Of a stretch of 28,530 nucleotides of DNA, positions 17,762 through 26,006 are shown piece after piece. Origin of the DNA: Rhodanobacter sp. UBA5168 (GTDB lineage: Bacteria; Pseudomonadota; Gammaproteobacteria; Xanthomonadales; Rhodanobacteraceae); contig DHXA01000110.1 in NCBI GenBank assembly GCA_002413455.1, positions 1 to 28,530 on the forward strand, written 5' to 3'. Below the pieces are notes generated by a model. That model ran no database searches. It was given only the letters and a program-made list of their open reading frames with translations, and was not told where the DNA came from. The translations under genes and the position numbers were made by a program. Within the stretch, counting starts at the first letter, position 1, and each line of letters starts with the position of its first letter.

Positions 17762-17778
17762 TTTCCCGTGACGGGAAA
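17762..17778. promoter_or_regulatory. Palindrome over the kinase ribosome-binding region
   Basis: TTTCCCGT-G-ACGGGAAA is a perfect 8-bp inverted repeat around a single central base, ending 6 nt before the kinase ATG at 17785. In RNA it can form a 6-bp stem with a 5-nt loop. The only Shine-Dalgarno-like bases (GGGA, 17773-17776) lie in its 3' arm, so folding could limit kinase translation. A protein operator is the alternative. Confidence 0.4.
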
Positions 17779-17784
17779 CCGCTG

Positions 17785-19200
17785 ATGTGGCGTCTCCTGA
17801 ACTCGCTGCAGGGTCGGCTTACGCTGTTGCTGGGTTTCGCCAGCGTCGCCGGCGCGCTGATCTATGCCGGCGTCACGCAGTGGCCATTGCCGCAGCTGCT
17901 GTCGTGGTTGCAGACCGCGTTGACGGCAAAACCGGCAGCGACGGCGGCGGCGACGGTCCCTGCGCCACCCGCGCTTCATCTGGGCATCTACGGCGCCCTC
18001 GGTATCTGTGCCGTGCTGCTGTTGCTGCTGGCGTTCCTGCTGGCCGGCCGGGCGATGGCGCCGGTGAGCCGCCTGCTGCGCGCGCTGGAAGGCGCGGTGG
18101 CGAGTTACCGCGACGGCGATTTCAGTTTCTCGATCGCGATCAACCGGCGTGACGAACTGGGCGAACTGATCCAGATGCACAATGCGCTGGGGCAGACCCT
18201 GCGCGAGCAGCGCCAGCATCTGGTGCAGCGTGAACTGCTGCTCGACACGGTGGTGCAGAACACGCCGGTGGCACTGGTGCTGACGGACTCGATCGGACGT
18301 GTCGCCTACGCCAACATCGCCTCGCGCCACCTGTTCAACGAAGGCCGCAGCCTGGTCGGGCTGGATTTCGCCGAAGTGCTGGCCGATGCGCCCGAAGCGC
18401 TGCGCAAGGCGGTGGAAAGCGGCGAGGATGCGTTGCTCAGCGTGGAGATGGACGGCAGCGAGGAAACCTTTCATCTGTCCCAGCGCGCGTTTCGACTGCA
18501 GGGCCGGCCGCATCGTCTGCAACTGTTCCGGCGCATGACGCGTGAGTTGTCGCGGCAGGAAGTGGCGACCTGGAAACGGGTGATCCGGGTGATCAGCCAT
18601 GAGCTCAACAATTCGCTGGCGCCGATTTCCTCGCTGGCGCATTCCGGTGCCGAGCTGGCGCGGCGTGGACAGCTCGACCGTCTGCCCAGCGTGTTCGCCA
18701 CCATCAGCGAACGCGCGCTGCACCTGCACGGTTTCATCGCTGGTTATGCGAGTTTCGCCAAGCTGCCCACACCGCAGCCGGTGGCGGTCCAATGGGCCCG
18801 GTTTCTGGAGGGCTTGTCGCTGCATTGCCGTTATCGGCTGGACGCACCGCCGCCGGAGCAGCCCGGGCTTTTCGACGCGGTCCAGATCGAACAGGTGCTG
18901 ATCAACCTGATCAAGAACGCACATGAATCGGGCAGCGCGGAAGATGAAGTCACGCTGTCGATTCTGGAAGTCGGCACCGAGCTGCGTATCGAGGTGGCCG
19001 ATCGCGGCCCCGGCATGAGCGATACGGTGCTGGCGCAGGCGCTGCTGCCGTTCTATTCGACCAAGCGCTCCGGCACCGGCCTGGGTCTGGCGCTGGCGCG
19101 CGAGATCACCGAGGCCCACGGCGGTCGCGTGCTGCTGGCCAATCGCGAAGGCGGCGGTTTGCGAGTGAGCCTGCGCCTGCCGCAAGCGGCGACACGATAA
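17785..19200 (+). CDS. Membrane sensor histidine kinase (HAMP-PAS-HisKA-HATPase), NtrY-like
   Basis: The 471-aa product starts at ATG 17785. TM1 is at about 10-30 and TM2 at about 67-90, with a periplasmic segment of only about 35 Ala/Pro-rich residues between them. A HAMP-like region (about 90-142) and a PAS domain (about 152-250, VVQNTPVALVLTDSIGRVAYAN) follow. The phospho-acceptor is His272 in VISHELNNSLAPISS. The ATPase domain has an N box near 374 (NLIKNAHES), G1 DRGPGM and G2 GTGLGLAL. The pairing with an NtrC-type regulator is typical. The short sensor loop argues against direct binding of a large ligand and fits intramembrane sensing, possibly of the neighbouring permeases. Translation may be limited by the upstream palindrome. 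Confidence 0.92.
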   Translation: MWRLLNSLQGRLTLLLGFASVAGALIYAGVTQWPLPQLLSWLQTALTAKPAATAAATVPAPPALHLGIYGALGICAVLLLLLAFLLAGRAMAPVSRLLRALEGAVASYRDGDFSFSIAINRRDELGELIQMHNALGQTLREQRQHLVQRELLLDTVVQNTPVALVLTDSIGRVAYANIASRHLFNEGRSLVGLDFAEVLADAPEALRKAVESGEDALLSVEMDGSEETFHLSQRAFRLQGRPHRLQLFRRMTRELSRQEVATWKRVIRVISHELNNSLAPISSLAHSGAELARRGQLDRLPSVFATISERALHLHGFIAGYASFAKLPTPQPVAVQWARFLEGLSLHCRYRLDAPPPEQPGLFDAVQIEQVLINLIKNAHESGSAEDEVTLSILEVGTELRIEVADRGPGMSDTVLAQALLPFYSTKRSGTGLGLALAREITEAHGGRVLLANREGGGLRVSLRLPQAATR

Positions 19201-19275
19201 CGCAAGCTCGTATTCGCCTTCCGATGGCGTGAAGCGGCGCAGCCGCCGCACCGTCGCGATCGATCTCGCGCGTGC

Positions 19276-19926
19276 TCACTGCGCGGGACGAGGCACGCCA
19301 CCGGCCATCGTGGCTGTCCGTTGGAATAGTGCATAAAGGAATTGCTGGGTGGTGCCGAACGGCGTCGCATGAAGTTCAAGCGTACTGTCGATCAGCGTGA
19401 AGCCGTCACCGAGAACACGCGTCAGTCCCTCGGCGTCATAGCGCGTCGTATCCAGTCCACTGCATTTCATCGGGCCGTCCGGACCGAACGTGGCGAGCAC
19501 GGCATGGCCACCCGGTTTGAGCGCATGGGCCAGCTGCCGAACGTAGTTCGCGCGCTGTCCGGCCTCGGTCAGAAAGTGGAAGACGGCACGGTCGTGCCAC
19601 ACGTCGTAGCGGGCCTTTTGCAGCGGCGCATCGAGAAGATCGACCGCGAGCCAGGTCACCGCATGCGCCGACTCGCCGAGGCGCTTCCGGGTGACGCTCA
19701 AGGCTTCCGCGGAAATATCGAGGATACTGAGGTCGCGATAGCCGCGCGCGAGCAGATCATCGACCAGGGTCGACGCACCGCCGCCAACATCGAGCACCGC
19801 GGCACGCCGATCGGAGGCGACACGCTCGATCAGGGCCAGCGACCTGTCCAGGTGCGGTTGGTACCAGCTGACCGCATCGGTGGCCTTGGTCGTGTAGACG
19901 GTTTCCCAGTGTTGTTGACGATTCAT
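19276..19926 (-). CDS. Class I SAM-dependent methyltransferase
   Basis: The 216-aa soluble protein begins MNRQQHWETVYTTKATDAVSWYQ, a start typical of small methyltransferases of the Methyltransf_11/25 type. Motif I is VLDVGGGASTLVDDLL at about 44-59. The acidic end of the second strand appears as LSILDIS, and the post-motif region WHDRAVFHFL follows at about 110-119. These are the SAM-binding elements of the Rossmann fold; the methyl acceptor is unknown. On the minus strand it lies 12 bp after the DMT transporter gene and has GAGGA about 10 nt before its ATG, so the two are probably co-transcribed. Its 3' end converges on the kinase gene, with a 75-bp gap containing only a weak GC hairpin. 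Confidence 0.85.
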   Translation of the reverse strand: MNRQQHWETVYTTKATDAVSWYQPHLDRSLALIERVASDRRAAVLDVGGGASTLVDDLLARGYRDLSILDISAEALSVTRKRLGESAHAVTWLAVDLLDAPLQKARYDVWHDRAVFHFLTEAGQRANYVRQLAHALKPGGHAVLATFGPDGPMKCSGLDTTRYDAEGLTRVLGDGFTLIDSTLELHATPFGTTQQFLYALFQRTATMAGGVPRPAQ

Positions 19927-19938
19927 GCCGCGCCATCC

Positions 19939-21006
19939 TCAATGCCCATGGCGGTGGTGCATGTCCGGGTAGTGCGGATGACTGTGGATCACCGGTTCGT
20001 GCACGTGTGGATGGGTGTGCGGCTCCTCGCCGTCCCACGGGAAATCGTGCGCGTGCTGATGATGGGCATCGTGACGGTGGCGATGGTTGTGTGCCAGCGC
20101 CTCATGCGCGTGCTCATGCTCGTGGCGCTCGCTCACGTGCAGCCACACCCCGAGGGCCATCAAGGCGCCTGCCAGCCAGAAGGCAGGGCCGGCGTGTTCG
20201 GCAAACAACGCGAGCGAGAGCGTGGCACCCAGAAAAGGCGCCGTGGAAAAATAGGCGCCGGTTCGCGCGGTGCCCAGGTTACGCAGGGCCAGCACGAACA
20301 GCACCAGACTCAAGCCGTAACCGAAGAAGCCAACCACGCCGGTAGCCAGCAAGGGCCCGACGTGGGGGAAACGGTAGCCGATGGCGAGCGCGATGGTGAT
20401 GTTGATCGCGCCGGCCACTCCGCCCTTGATCGCCGCAATCTGCACCGGGTCGCCGCCGGCCACCGGGCGGGTCAGATTGTTGTCGATGGCCCAGCACAGA
20501 CAGGCTCCTGCCACCGCCAATGCTCCCCACGGCATCGTGTGCGCGCTCTGCCGTTGCCACGACAGCAGCACGGCGCCGGCAATAATCGCCAGCATGCCCA
20601 GAAACACGCGCCGATCCACGTTCTCGCGAAACACCACCCAGGCCAGCACGGCGGTGAGCACACTTTCCAGATTGAGCAACAAGGTTGCCGTCGAGGCCGC
20701 GGTGTAAACCAGACCCAGCATCAGCAGGATGGGGCCGAGCACGCCGCCGAACAGCACGGCGCCGGCCAGCCACGGCGCATCCCGTCGCGTCAGGGCCGCC
20801 TCGGTGATCGCCTGTCCACGCAAGCGACGCAGCAGCATCCATACCGACAGGCCGATTCCCGATCCGGCATAGAGCAAACCCGCCAGCAATAGCGGCGGCA
20901 TACTGCCCAGCAGCATCTTGGCAAGCGGCGTGCTGATGCCAAACAGCGCAGCCGCAGCGAGCGCCTGGAGAATGCCGTGGGCGTGATCGGGATTCGCGAG
21001 CTTCAT
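19939..21006 (-). CDS. DMT/EamA-family transporter with histidine-rich C-terminal tail
   Basis: The 355-aa inner-membrane protein has about ten hydrophobic helices (residues 10-290) arranged as two EamA repeats (FGISTPLAKMLLGSMPPLLLA in the first, then a second half from about 155). After the last helix come about 66 cytoplasmic or periplasmic residues containing 24 histidines in HxH and HH patterns, ending HYPDMHHRHGH. Such tails occur in a known subgroup of EamA proteins and are likely to bind divalent metal. The transported substrate is unknown; a link to metal handling is suggested by the tail and by the divergent metal-efflux operon, but is not proven. It is the first gene of a two-gene minus-strand unit with the methyltransferase. 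Confidence 0.88.
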   Translation of the reverse strand: MKLANPDHAHGILQALAAAALFGISTPLAKMLLGSMPPLLLAGLLYAGSGIGLSVWMLLRRLRGQAITEAALTRRDAPWLAGAVLFGGVLGPILLMLGLVYTAASTATLLLNLESVLTAVLAWVVFRENVDRRVFLGMLAIIAGAVLLSWQRQSAHTMPWGALAVAGACLCWAIDNNLTRPVAGGDPVQIAAIKGGVAGAINITIALAIGYRFPHVGPLLATGVVGFFGYGLSLVLFVLALRNLGTARTGAYFSTAPFLGATLSLALFAEHAGPAFWLAGALMALGVWLHVSERHEHEHAHEALAHNHRHRHDAHHQHAHDFPWDGEEPHTHPHVHEPVIHSHPHYPDMHHRHGH

Positions 21007-21051
21007 GGGCGCATCTTACGCGGCCAGGCGGAACCCCGGCTGGCAATGCGA

Positions 21052-21081
21052 TTGTCTAACACCTTGGTGTTTACCTACGAT
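21052..21081 (+). promoter_or_regulatory. Candidate promoter with internal palindrome ahead of the metal-efflux operon
   Basis: A possible -35 TTGTCT (21052-21057) and -10 TACGAT (21076-21081) are separated by 18 bp. Between them lies a perfect palindrome, AACACC-TT-GGTGTT (21058-21071). A palindrome in a long spacer is the arrangement recognised by MerR-family metal regulators, though their spacers are usually 19-20 bp. The start site would fall close to ATG 21088, implying a leaderless or nearly leaderless mRNA. The same region separates the operon from the divergent DMT gene. Confidence 0.4.
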
Positions 21082-21087
21082 GATTGA

Positions 21088-21471
21088 ATGACCCGTGCCA
21101 CATCGCCCCTGTTGACCCGCCTGCGCCGCCATCGCGGCCTGTGGGCGCTGGCTGTCGCGGTGTTGCTGATCAAGCTCGTCACCAGCTCGATCTGCCTTGG
21201 CGACGGCCCTATTGTCCGATTGGTTGACGCGAAAGCGGCTACCAGTGCGCTCGTGGTCATGGACTCGGCGACCACCGACGCGTCCGACGATAGTAAATGC
21301 CTGCTCGGTGAAGCCGATGACTGCCATTGCGCGTGTGCGCATGCAGTGACCTTGACGACTCGTGTGACACTTTCCGTTGCTCCCATCGACGCTGCGATGG
21401 AATTTTTTGGCCTTCCTCCGGGCCTTGCGCCGGAGATGGCCGGCTCTCTGTTGCGCCCCCCAATCGCCTGA
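21088..21471 (+). CDS. CopL/DUF2946-like cysteine-rich metal-binding protein
   Basis: The 127-aa product has one hydrophobic segment at about 18-35 (signal or anchor). A cysteine cluster CLLGEADDCHCACAH at 71-85 follows, and the protein ends LLRPPIA. The CxCACxH cluster and the terminal RPPI motif resemble CopL, the short protein upstream of copAB in Xanthomonas that affects copper-induced expression. I make this match from memory of the motifs. It is the first gene of the RND operon, where a small periplasmic or membrane-attached metal-binding protein would be expected. No good Shine-Dalgarno sequence precedes ATG 21088; a leaderless transcript is possible. Confidence 0.65.
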   Translation: MTRATSPLLTRLRRHRGLWALAVAVLLIKLVTSSICLGDGPIVRLVDAKAATSALVVMDSATTDASDDSKCLLGEADDCHCACAHAVTLTTRVTLSVAPIDAAMEFFGLPPGLAPEMAGSLLRPPIA

Positions 21472-21542
21472 AACCGCTCCGTTCCGCGATGAAACCGCCT
21501 GTGCGGTCCGTCGCCTCGTGATCGTTTTCAGGAGATGGCTTC

Positions 21543-21818
21543 ATGTCTGTTCCCCGTTCAGTGCCGTTCGGCGCCGTGTGTCTGTTGTATGCGGCGGTGC
21601 CCAGCGCCGTACCTCTTTCCGATCCATCGCCAACGGCAGTTGCGCTACCGGCATCGCCCCAGTTGCGGCACGCGACGCGCCGCAACTGGGAAGCCAGTCC
21701 AGACATGCGGGTCGTCCAGGCGGATTCCGGCTGTATGCGCACCTCCGTGTCTGCAGGGAGCGCTGATGTCAATCGATGCATCACGAAGCTGAGCCTTTTT
21801 CCGGGAGCTTTTGCATGA
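21543..21818 (+). CDS. Small probable secreted protein, unknown function
   Basis: I recognise no family. The 91-aa frame starts at ATG 21543, 7 nt after a strong AGGAGA (21530-21535), and ends in an ATGA overlap with the adaptor gene, as expected for a translated and coupled cistron. The N-terminus (MSVPRSVPFGAVCLLYAAVPSAVPLS) looks like a signal peptide. The remainder is low in recognisable features, with cysteines at about 64 and 79. Position within the operon suggests a role in metal handling. It could instead be a leader frame whose main purpose is to deliver ribosomes to the adaptor. Confidence 0.5.
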   Translation: MSVPRSVPFGAVCLLYAAVPSAVPLSDPSPTAVALPASPQLRHATRRNWEASPDMRVVQADSGCMRTSVSAGSADVNRCITKLSLFPGAFA

Positions 21819-22921
21819 ATTTTTCCATCCGGCGCGCGCTCGGCGCGTTTGCCCTGCTTTGCCTTGCTCCACCTTCAGCTCTATATGCGGCTGATACTTT
21901 TCCGGTCACCGCCGCGCAGATGAAAGCGCTTGGGATAACCGTGCAGCGCCTGGACCGTCCCGTCGACATCCGTGGGCCGATCTATCCGGCGCGCGTGGTG
22001 CTGCCGTTGCAGCAAGAGCAGGTCATCAGCGCACCGATGGCCGGCTTGGTCGATCAGCTGCTGGTGGACGAACACCAGACCATTACCCGTGGCCAGCCGC
22101 TGCTGCGCCTCAATAGCCCCGAGTATGGAGAACAGCAGCTCAGTGCGCTGGAGGCAGCCAGCAAGAGTCGGCTCGCACAAGCGGCCGTGGTGCGCGAGCG
22201 CAAGCTGTTTGCCGAGGGCATCATTCCGCAGCGGCGGGTGTTCGAGGCCGAAGCGGCCGCAAGCGATGCGCAAGCAAGGGTACGCCAGGCGAACGGGGCG
22301 TTGCGGCTGGCTGGCGTGGACAGTGCCGCCATCGCCGAGCTCATCCGCAGCGGTGCGCTCAAGGATGCGCTGGTCCTGCACGGCAAGGGCGCCGGCGTGG
22401 TGGTCAGCATCGAGGCCAAGCCGGGCCAACGGGTAGCTGCCGCGGATCCACTCATACGGGTGGCGGACATGAGTCGGCTCTGGCTGGATATCCAGATCCC
22501 GGCCGAGCGTGCGAACGCATGGGCCAGGAATGGGCAGATCGTCGTGGTCGGCCGCAAGGCAACGGCCAAACCGCTGAGCCTGGGTGCGGTAGTCGGCGAA
22601 GGCCAGATGCTCACCTTGCGGGCCGAGGTGACTGCCGGCGCCGATCAGTTGCGTCCCGGCGAATTCGTGCAGGCGCAGGTGCCGCTCGCCGGCACCCGGG
22701 GCGCGTGGACGCTGCCGCTTGCCGCGGTGGTGCGCCAAGGCGAGCAGGCCTACGTCTTCGTTCGCACCGCGCAGGGGTTTGTAGCGCAGCCGGTCGAGAT
22801 GGTTGCCAGCTCGGGGCCATCGGTCAGCGTGGCAGGGCCGCTGAAGGCCGGCGACCAGATCGCGATCAGCAGCGTGATTGCGCTGAAAGCGGCCTGGCTC
22901 GGCGAAAGCGGAGGCGAATGA
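21815..22921 (+). CDS. RND efflux periplasmic adaptor subunit (CusB/CzcB-type)
   Basis: The 368-aa product starts at ATG 21815, with GGGAG at 21803-21807. A signal peptide (MNFSIRRALGAFALLCLAPPSALYAA) of about 26 residues is followed by the membrane-fusion-protein layout. First comes a biotinyl-lipoyl half (QVISAPMAGLVDQLLVDEHQTITRGQPLLRL, about 68-98), then a short alpha-hairpin (about 100-170). The second lipoyl half (GKGAGVVVSIEAKPGQRVAAADPLIRVADMSRLWL) and beta-barrel and membrane-proximal domains (about 210-350) complete it. It links the inner-membrane pump to the outer-membrane channel. There is no long Met/His-rich N-terminal extension, so it carries no obvious metal-loading motif of the CusB kind. 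It overlaps the preceding gene by 4 bp and the pump starts 1 bp after its stop. Confidence 0.88.
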   Translation: MNFSIRRALGAFALLCLAPPSALYAADTFPVTAAQMKALGITVQRLDRPVDIRGPIYPARVVLPLQQEQVISAPMAGLVDQLLVDEHQTITRGQPLLRLNSPEYGEQQLSALEAASKSRLAQAAVVRERKLFAEGIIPQRRVFEAEAAASDAQARVRQANGALRLAGVDSAAIAELIRSGALKDALVLHGKGAGVVVSIEAKPGQRVAAADPLIRVADMSRLWLDIQIPAERANAWARNGQIVVVGRKATAKPLSLGAVVGEGQMLTLRAEVTAGADQLRPGEFVQAQVPLAGTRGAWTLPLAAVVRQGEQAYVFVRTAQGFVAQPVEMVASSGPSVSVAGPLKAGDQIAISSVIALKAAWLGESGGE

Positions 22922-22922
22922 G

Positions 22923-25900
22923 ATGCTTGATCGCCTGATTCAGTTCGCGCTGGCGCAGCGCCTCTTCATTCTTTTGTCGGCCGTGTTGCTCGCTGGCGCA
23001 GGTTGGTATGCCTTCCGCCATTTGCCGATCGATGCCTTCCCCGACGTATCCAGCACGCAGGTCAAGATCATCATGAAGGCTCCCGGCATGACGCCGGAAG
23101 AGGTCGAGAGCCGGATCGCCCTGCCGATCGAAGTGGAGATGCTCGGCATTCCGCACCAGCGGATCCTGCGCTCGGTCTCCAAGTACGGCCTGGTCGACGT
23201 CACCATCGACTTCGTGGATGGCACGGACATCTACTGGGCACGCCAGCAAGTCGCCGAGCGCCTGGGCGGGATTGCCGGCGATCTGCCACCCGGCATCAGC
23301 GGTGGCATGGCACCGGTCACCACGCCGCTCGGCGAAATGTTCATGTTCACCGTGGAGGGCGGCGGGCTTTCGCTGGACGAACGTCGCAGCCTGCTCGACT
23401 GGGTGATCCGGCCCGCGCTGCGCGCGGTTCCCGGTGTGGCCGACGTCAATGCGCTCGGCGGCGCGGTGCGCAGTTTCGAAGTCGTTCCCGATGCCACCCG
23501 GCTGGCGGCCGTGGGGTTATCCACGGCGGACATCCAGCGCGCCATCGAGGCGAACAATCGCAACGACGGTGCCGGTCGGCTCGGCGAAGGCGACGAGGTG
23601 CTGCTGGTGCGCAGCGAGGGCAACGTGCAAACCATGGATGACTTGCGCGCCATCGTGTTGGGGCGCAAGGGCACTGCGCCGGTTCGCCTGGGCGATGTGG
23701 CGCAAGTGCGCATGGGCGCGCTGACCCGCTACGGCGTGGTGACCAAGGACGGGCGCGGCGAAGCCGTCGAAGGGCTGGTGCTTGGCCTGGCCGGTGCCAA
23801 CGCCCGTGACGTGGTGGAAGGCGTCACCGCGAAACTCGATGAGCTCAAGCCCAGCCTTCCTCCCGGCGTCGCGTTGAAGGTCTTCTACAACCGCGCCCAG
23901 CTCGTCGACAACGCGGTGGGAACGGTGGCGAAAGCCTTGATCGAAGCCACCGTGCTGGTGCTGATCCTGCTGGGTGCGTTTCTGGGCAATCTTCGTGCGG
24001 CCGTCACGGTGGCGGTAGTGTTGCCGCTGTCGGCGCTGGCCACCTTCATCCTGATGCGCGTGGCGGGGATGTCAGCCAACCTGATGAGCCTCGGTGGACT
24101 CGCCATTGCGATCGGCATGCTGGTGGATGCGGCGATCGTGGTCGTCGAGAACGTGGTGCAGCATCTGGGGCACGATCAGGTCCGCGGCAAGCTGCCCCGA
24201 CTGCACATCGTGTTTCGCGCACTGCGTGAGGTTGCCGTGCCGGTCGCCGCCGGCGTGCTGATCATCATCACGGTCTTTCTGCCGTTGCTTACCCTGGAAG
24301 GTCTGGAAGGCAAGCTGTTCGTGCCCGTCGCGCTGACCATCGTGTTCGCGCTGACCAGTTCGCTGGTGCTTTCGCTGACGGTCATTCCGGTCCTGGCGTC
24401 ATTCCTGCTGCAGAAAGTGCCTCACCAGGAGCCGTGGCTGCCGCGCCAGCTGCTGCGTCGATACCAGCCGGCACTGGCATGGACACTGGCCCACCAGCGC
24501 ATCGTGATCATCGCTGCGGTCGTCATGCTGGTGTTCGCCGGTGGCGTGTACGCCATGGTCGGCAAGACCTTCATGCCGACCATGGATGAGGGCGACATCA
24601 TCGTCGGTATCGAGAAGCTGCCCTCGGTCAGCCTGGAGGAGACCGCCGCGCTGGATCTGAAGATCCAGCAGGCACTGATGGCACAGATTCCGGAGATCAC
24701 CGGCGTTGTGGCCCGCGCCGGTTCGGATGAGATCGGACTGGATCCGATGGGTCTGAACCAGACGGATACATTTCTGGTGCTGAAGCCGCGGGCGGACTGG
24801 GCCGTGAAGAACAAGGACGCGCTGATCGACAAGATCCGGGGCGTGCTCGATCAGCTGCCCGGCATCAAGTACAGCTTTACCCAGCCGATCGACATGCGTG
24901 TGCAGGAGATGATCATCGGGGTGCGCGGCGATCTGGCGATCAAGGTCTTCGGGCCGGATCTGGCGATCCTCAACCAGCTCGCCGGTCAGATCGAGGCGTT
25001 GGTGAAAACCGTACCGGGCAACCAGGATGTCTATACCGTCCAGAACGACGGCGTGCAGTACCTGCGGGTCATCGTCGATCGCCTGGCCAGCGGACGCTTC
25101 GGCCTGTCGGTGGAAGACGTGCAGGATGCACTGCGCGCACAGATCGAGGGCCTGCGCGTCGGTACGGTGATCGAAGGGAACAAGCGCGTGCCGATCCTCG
25201 TGCGCGGTCCGGACAGCGTGAAGGTATCCCCCGCCGAGTTCGCCGCGCTGCGCATCACCACCGCCGACGGTGTCAGCGTGCCGCTGGAAACCGTCGCGCA
25301 CCTGCAGCGCGACAGCGGCCCGGTAAAGATCGATCGCGAGATGGGTAGTCGCTACAGCGTCGTCATCGCCAACGTCGCCGGTCGCGATCTGGTCGGTTTC
25401 GTGACCGAGGCGAAGGCGAAGATCGCCCAAGCCGTGAAGCTGCCGACAGGCTATCGGATCAGCTGGGGTGGACAGTTCGAGAATCAGCAACGGGCCGCGG
25501 CAAGGCTCTCGCTGGTGGTTCCGCTGGCGCTGGGACTGATCTTCCTGATCCTGTTCTCCACCTTCGGCTCGGTGCGCCAGTCGCTGCTGGTCCTCAGCAA
25601 TATTCCCTTCGCGCTCGTCGGTGGCATCGTCGCGCTGTGGATCACCGGCGAATACCTCTCGGTACCGGCCTCCGTGGGGTTCATCGCCTTGCTCGGCATC
25701 GCGGTGCTCAACGGCGTGGTGCTGGTGAGTTATTTCAACAAGCTCCACGCCGAAGGCTTCGATCCGGTCACCTGCGTGGTGCAGGGTGCCCATCGCCGCT
25801 TGCGACCGGTGCTGATGACTGCCTCGATCACGGCCTTCGGTCTGGTTCCGTTGCTGTTTGCCAGCGGGCCGGGATCGGAGGTGCAGCGGCCTCTGGCGAT

Positions 25901-26006
25901 CGTGGTCATCGGCGGCCTGGTTACGGCGACTGCGCTGACACTCTTCCTTTTGCCCATTCTCTATCTGCGCTTCGCGCACGCACGCGTGGAGGTGCGCCAT
26001 GGATAA
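22923..26006 (+). CDS. Heavy-metal efflux RND permease (CusA/CzcA family)
   Basis: The 1027-aa pump has full family length, with the N-terminal helix and LPIDAFPDVSSTQVKI typical of heavy-metal RND proteins. It carries two periplasmic porter/docking regions and twelve predicted helices. The fourth-helix signature is GGLAIAIGMLVDAAIVVVEN, with Asp402 and Glu409 as likely proton-relay residues. The DFG aspartate of CzcA is Ala396 here, as in CusA. Yet the three methionines of the E. coli CusA copper/silver site align with Gly, Gln and Glu in GDIIVGIEK, GLNQTD and MRVQEMI. The substrate is therefore uncertain. GGAGG at 22910-22914 supports ATG 22923. It works with the adaptor upstream and the channel at 26298-27539 as a tripartite exporter driven by the proton gradient. 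Confidence 0.93.
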   Translation: MLDRLIQFALAQRLFILLSAVLLAGAGWYAFRHLPIDAFPDVSSTQVKIIMKAPGMTPEEVESRIALPIEVEMLGIPHQRILRSVSKYGLVDVTIDFVDGTDIYWARQQVAERLGGIAGDLPPGISGGMAPVTTPLGEMFMFTVEGGGLSLDERRSLLDWVIRPALRAVPGVADVNALGGAVRSFEVVPDATRLAAVGLSTADIQRAIEANNRNDGAGRLGEGDEVLLVRSEGNVQTMDDLRAIVLGRKGTAPVRLGDVAQVRMGALTRYGVVTKDGRGEAVEGLVLGLAGANARDVVEGVTAKLDELKPSLPPGVALKVFYNRAQLVDNAVGTVAKALIEATVLVLILLGAFLGNLRAAVTVAVVLPLSALATFILMRVAGMSANLMSLGGLAIAIGMLVDAAIVVVENVVQHLGHDQVRGKLPRLHIVFRALREVAVPVAAGVLIIITVFLPLLTLEGLEGKLFVPVALTIVFALTSSLVLSLTVIPVLASFLLQKVPHQEPWLPRQLLRRYQPALAWTLAHQRIVIIAAVVMLVFAGGVYAMVGKTFMPTMDEGDIIVGIEKLPSVSLEETAALDLKIQQALMAQIPEITGVVARAGSDEIGLDPMGLNQTDTFLVLKPRADWAVKNKDALIDKIRGVLDQLPGIKYSFTQPIDMRVQEMIIGVRGDLAIKVFGPDLAILNQLAGQIEALVKTVPGNQDVYTVQNDGVQYLRVIVDRLASGRFGLSVEDVQDALRAQIEGLRVGTVIEGNKRVPILVRGPDSVKVSPAEFAALRITTADGVSVPLETVAHLQRDSGPVKIDREMGSRYSVVIANVAGRDLVGFVTEAKAKIAQAVKLPTGYRISWGGQFENQQRAAARLSLVVPLALGLIFLILFSTFGSVRQSLLVLSNIPFALVGGIVALWITGEYLSVPASVGFIALLGIAVLNGVVLVSYFNKLHAEGFDPVTCVVQGAHRRLRPVLMTASITAFGLVPLLFASGPGSEVQRPLAIVVIGGLVTATALTLFLLPILYLRFAHARVEVRHG

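Noticed and set aside
19234..19246. GCGGC/GCCGC hairpin between the converging kinase and methyltransferase genes
   Set aside because: The stem is only 5 bp, with a 3-nt loop and no T-run on either strand, so I cannot support a terminator.
19342..20892. A 516-codon plus-strand open frame
   Set aside because: It is antisense to the methyltransferase and DMT genes, which have clear motifs; the translation has low-complexity Arg/Gln/His composition.
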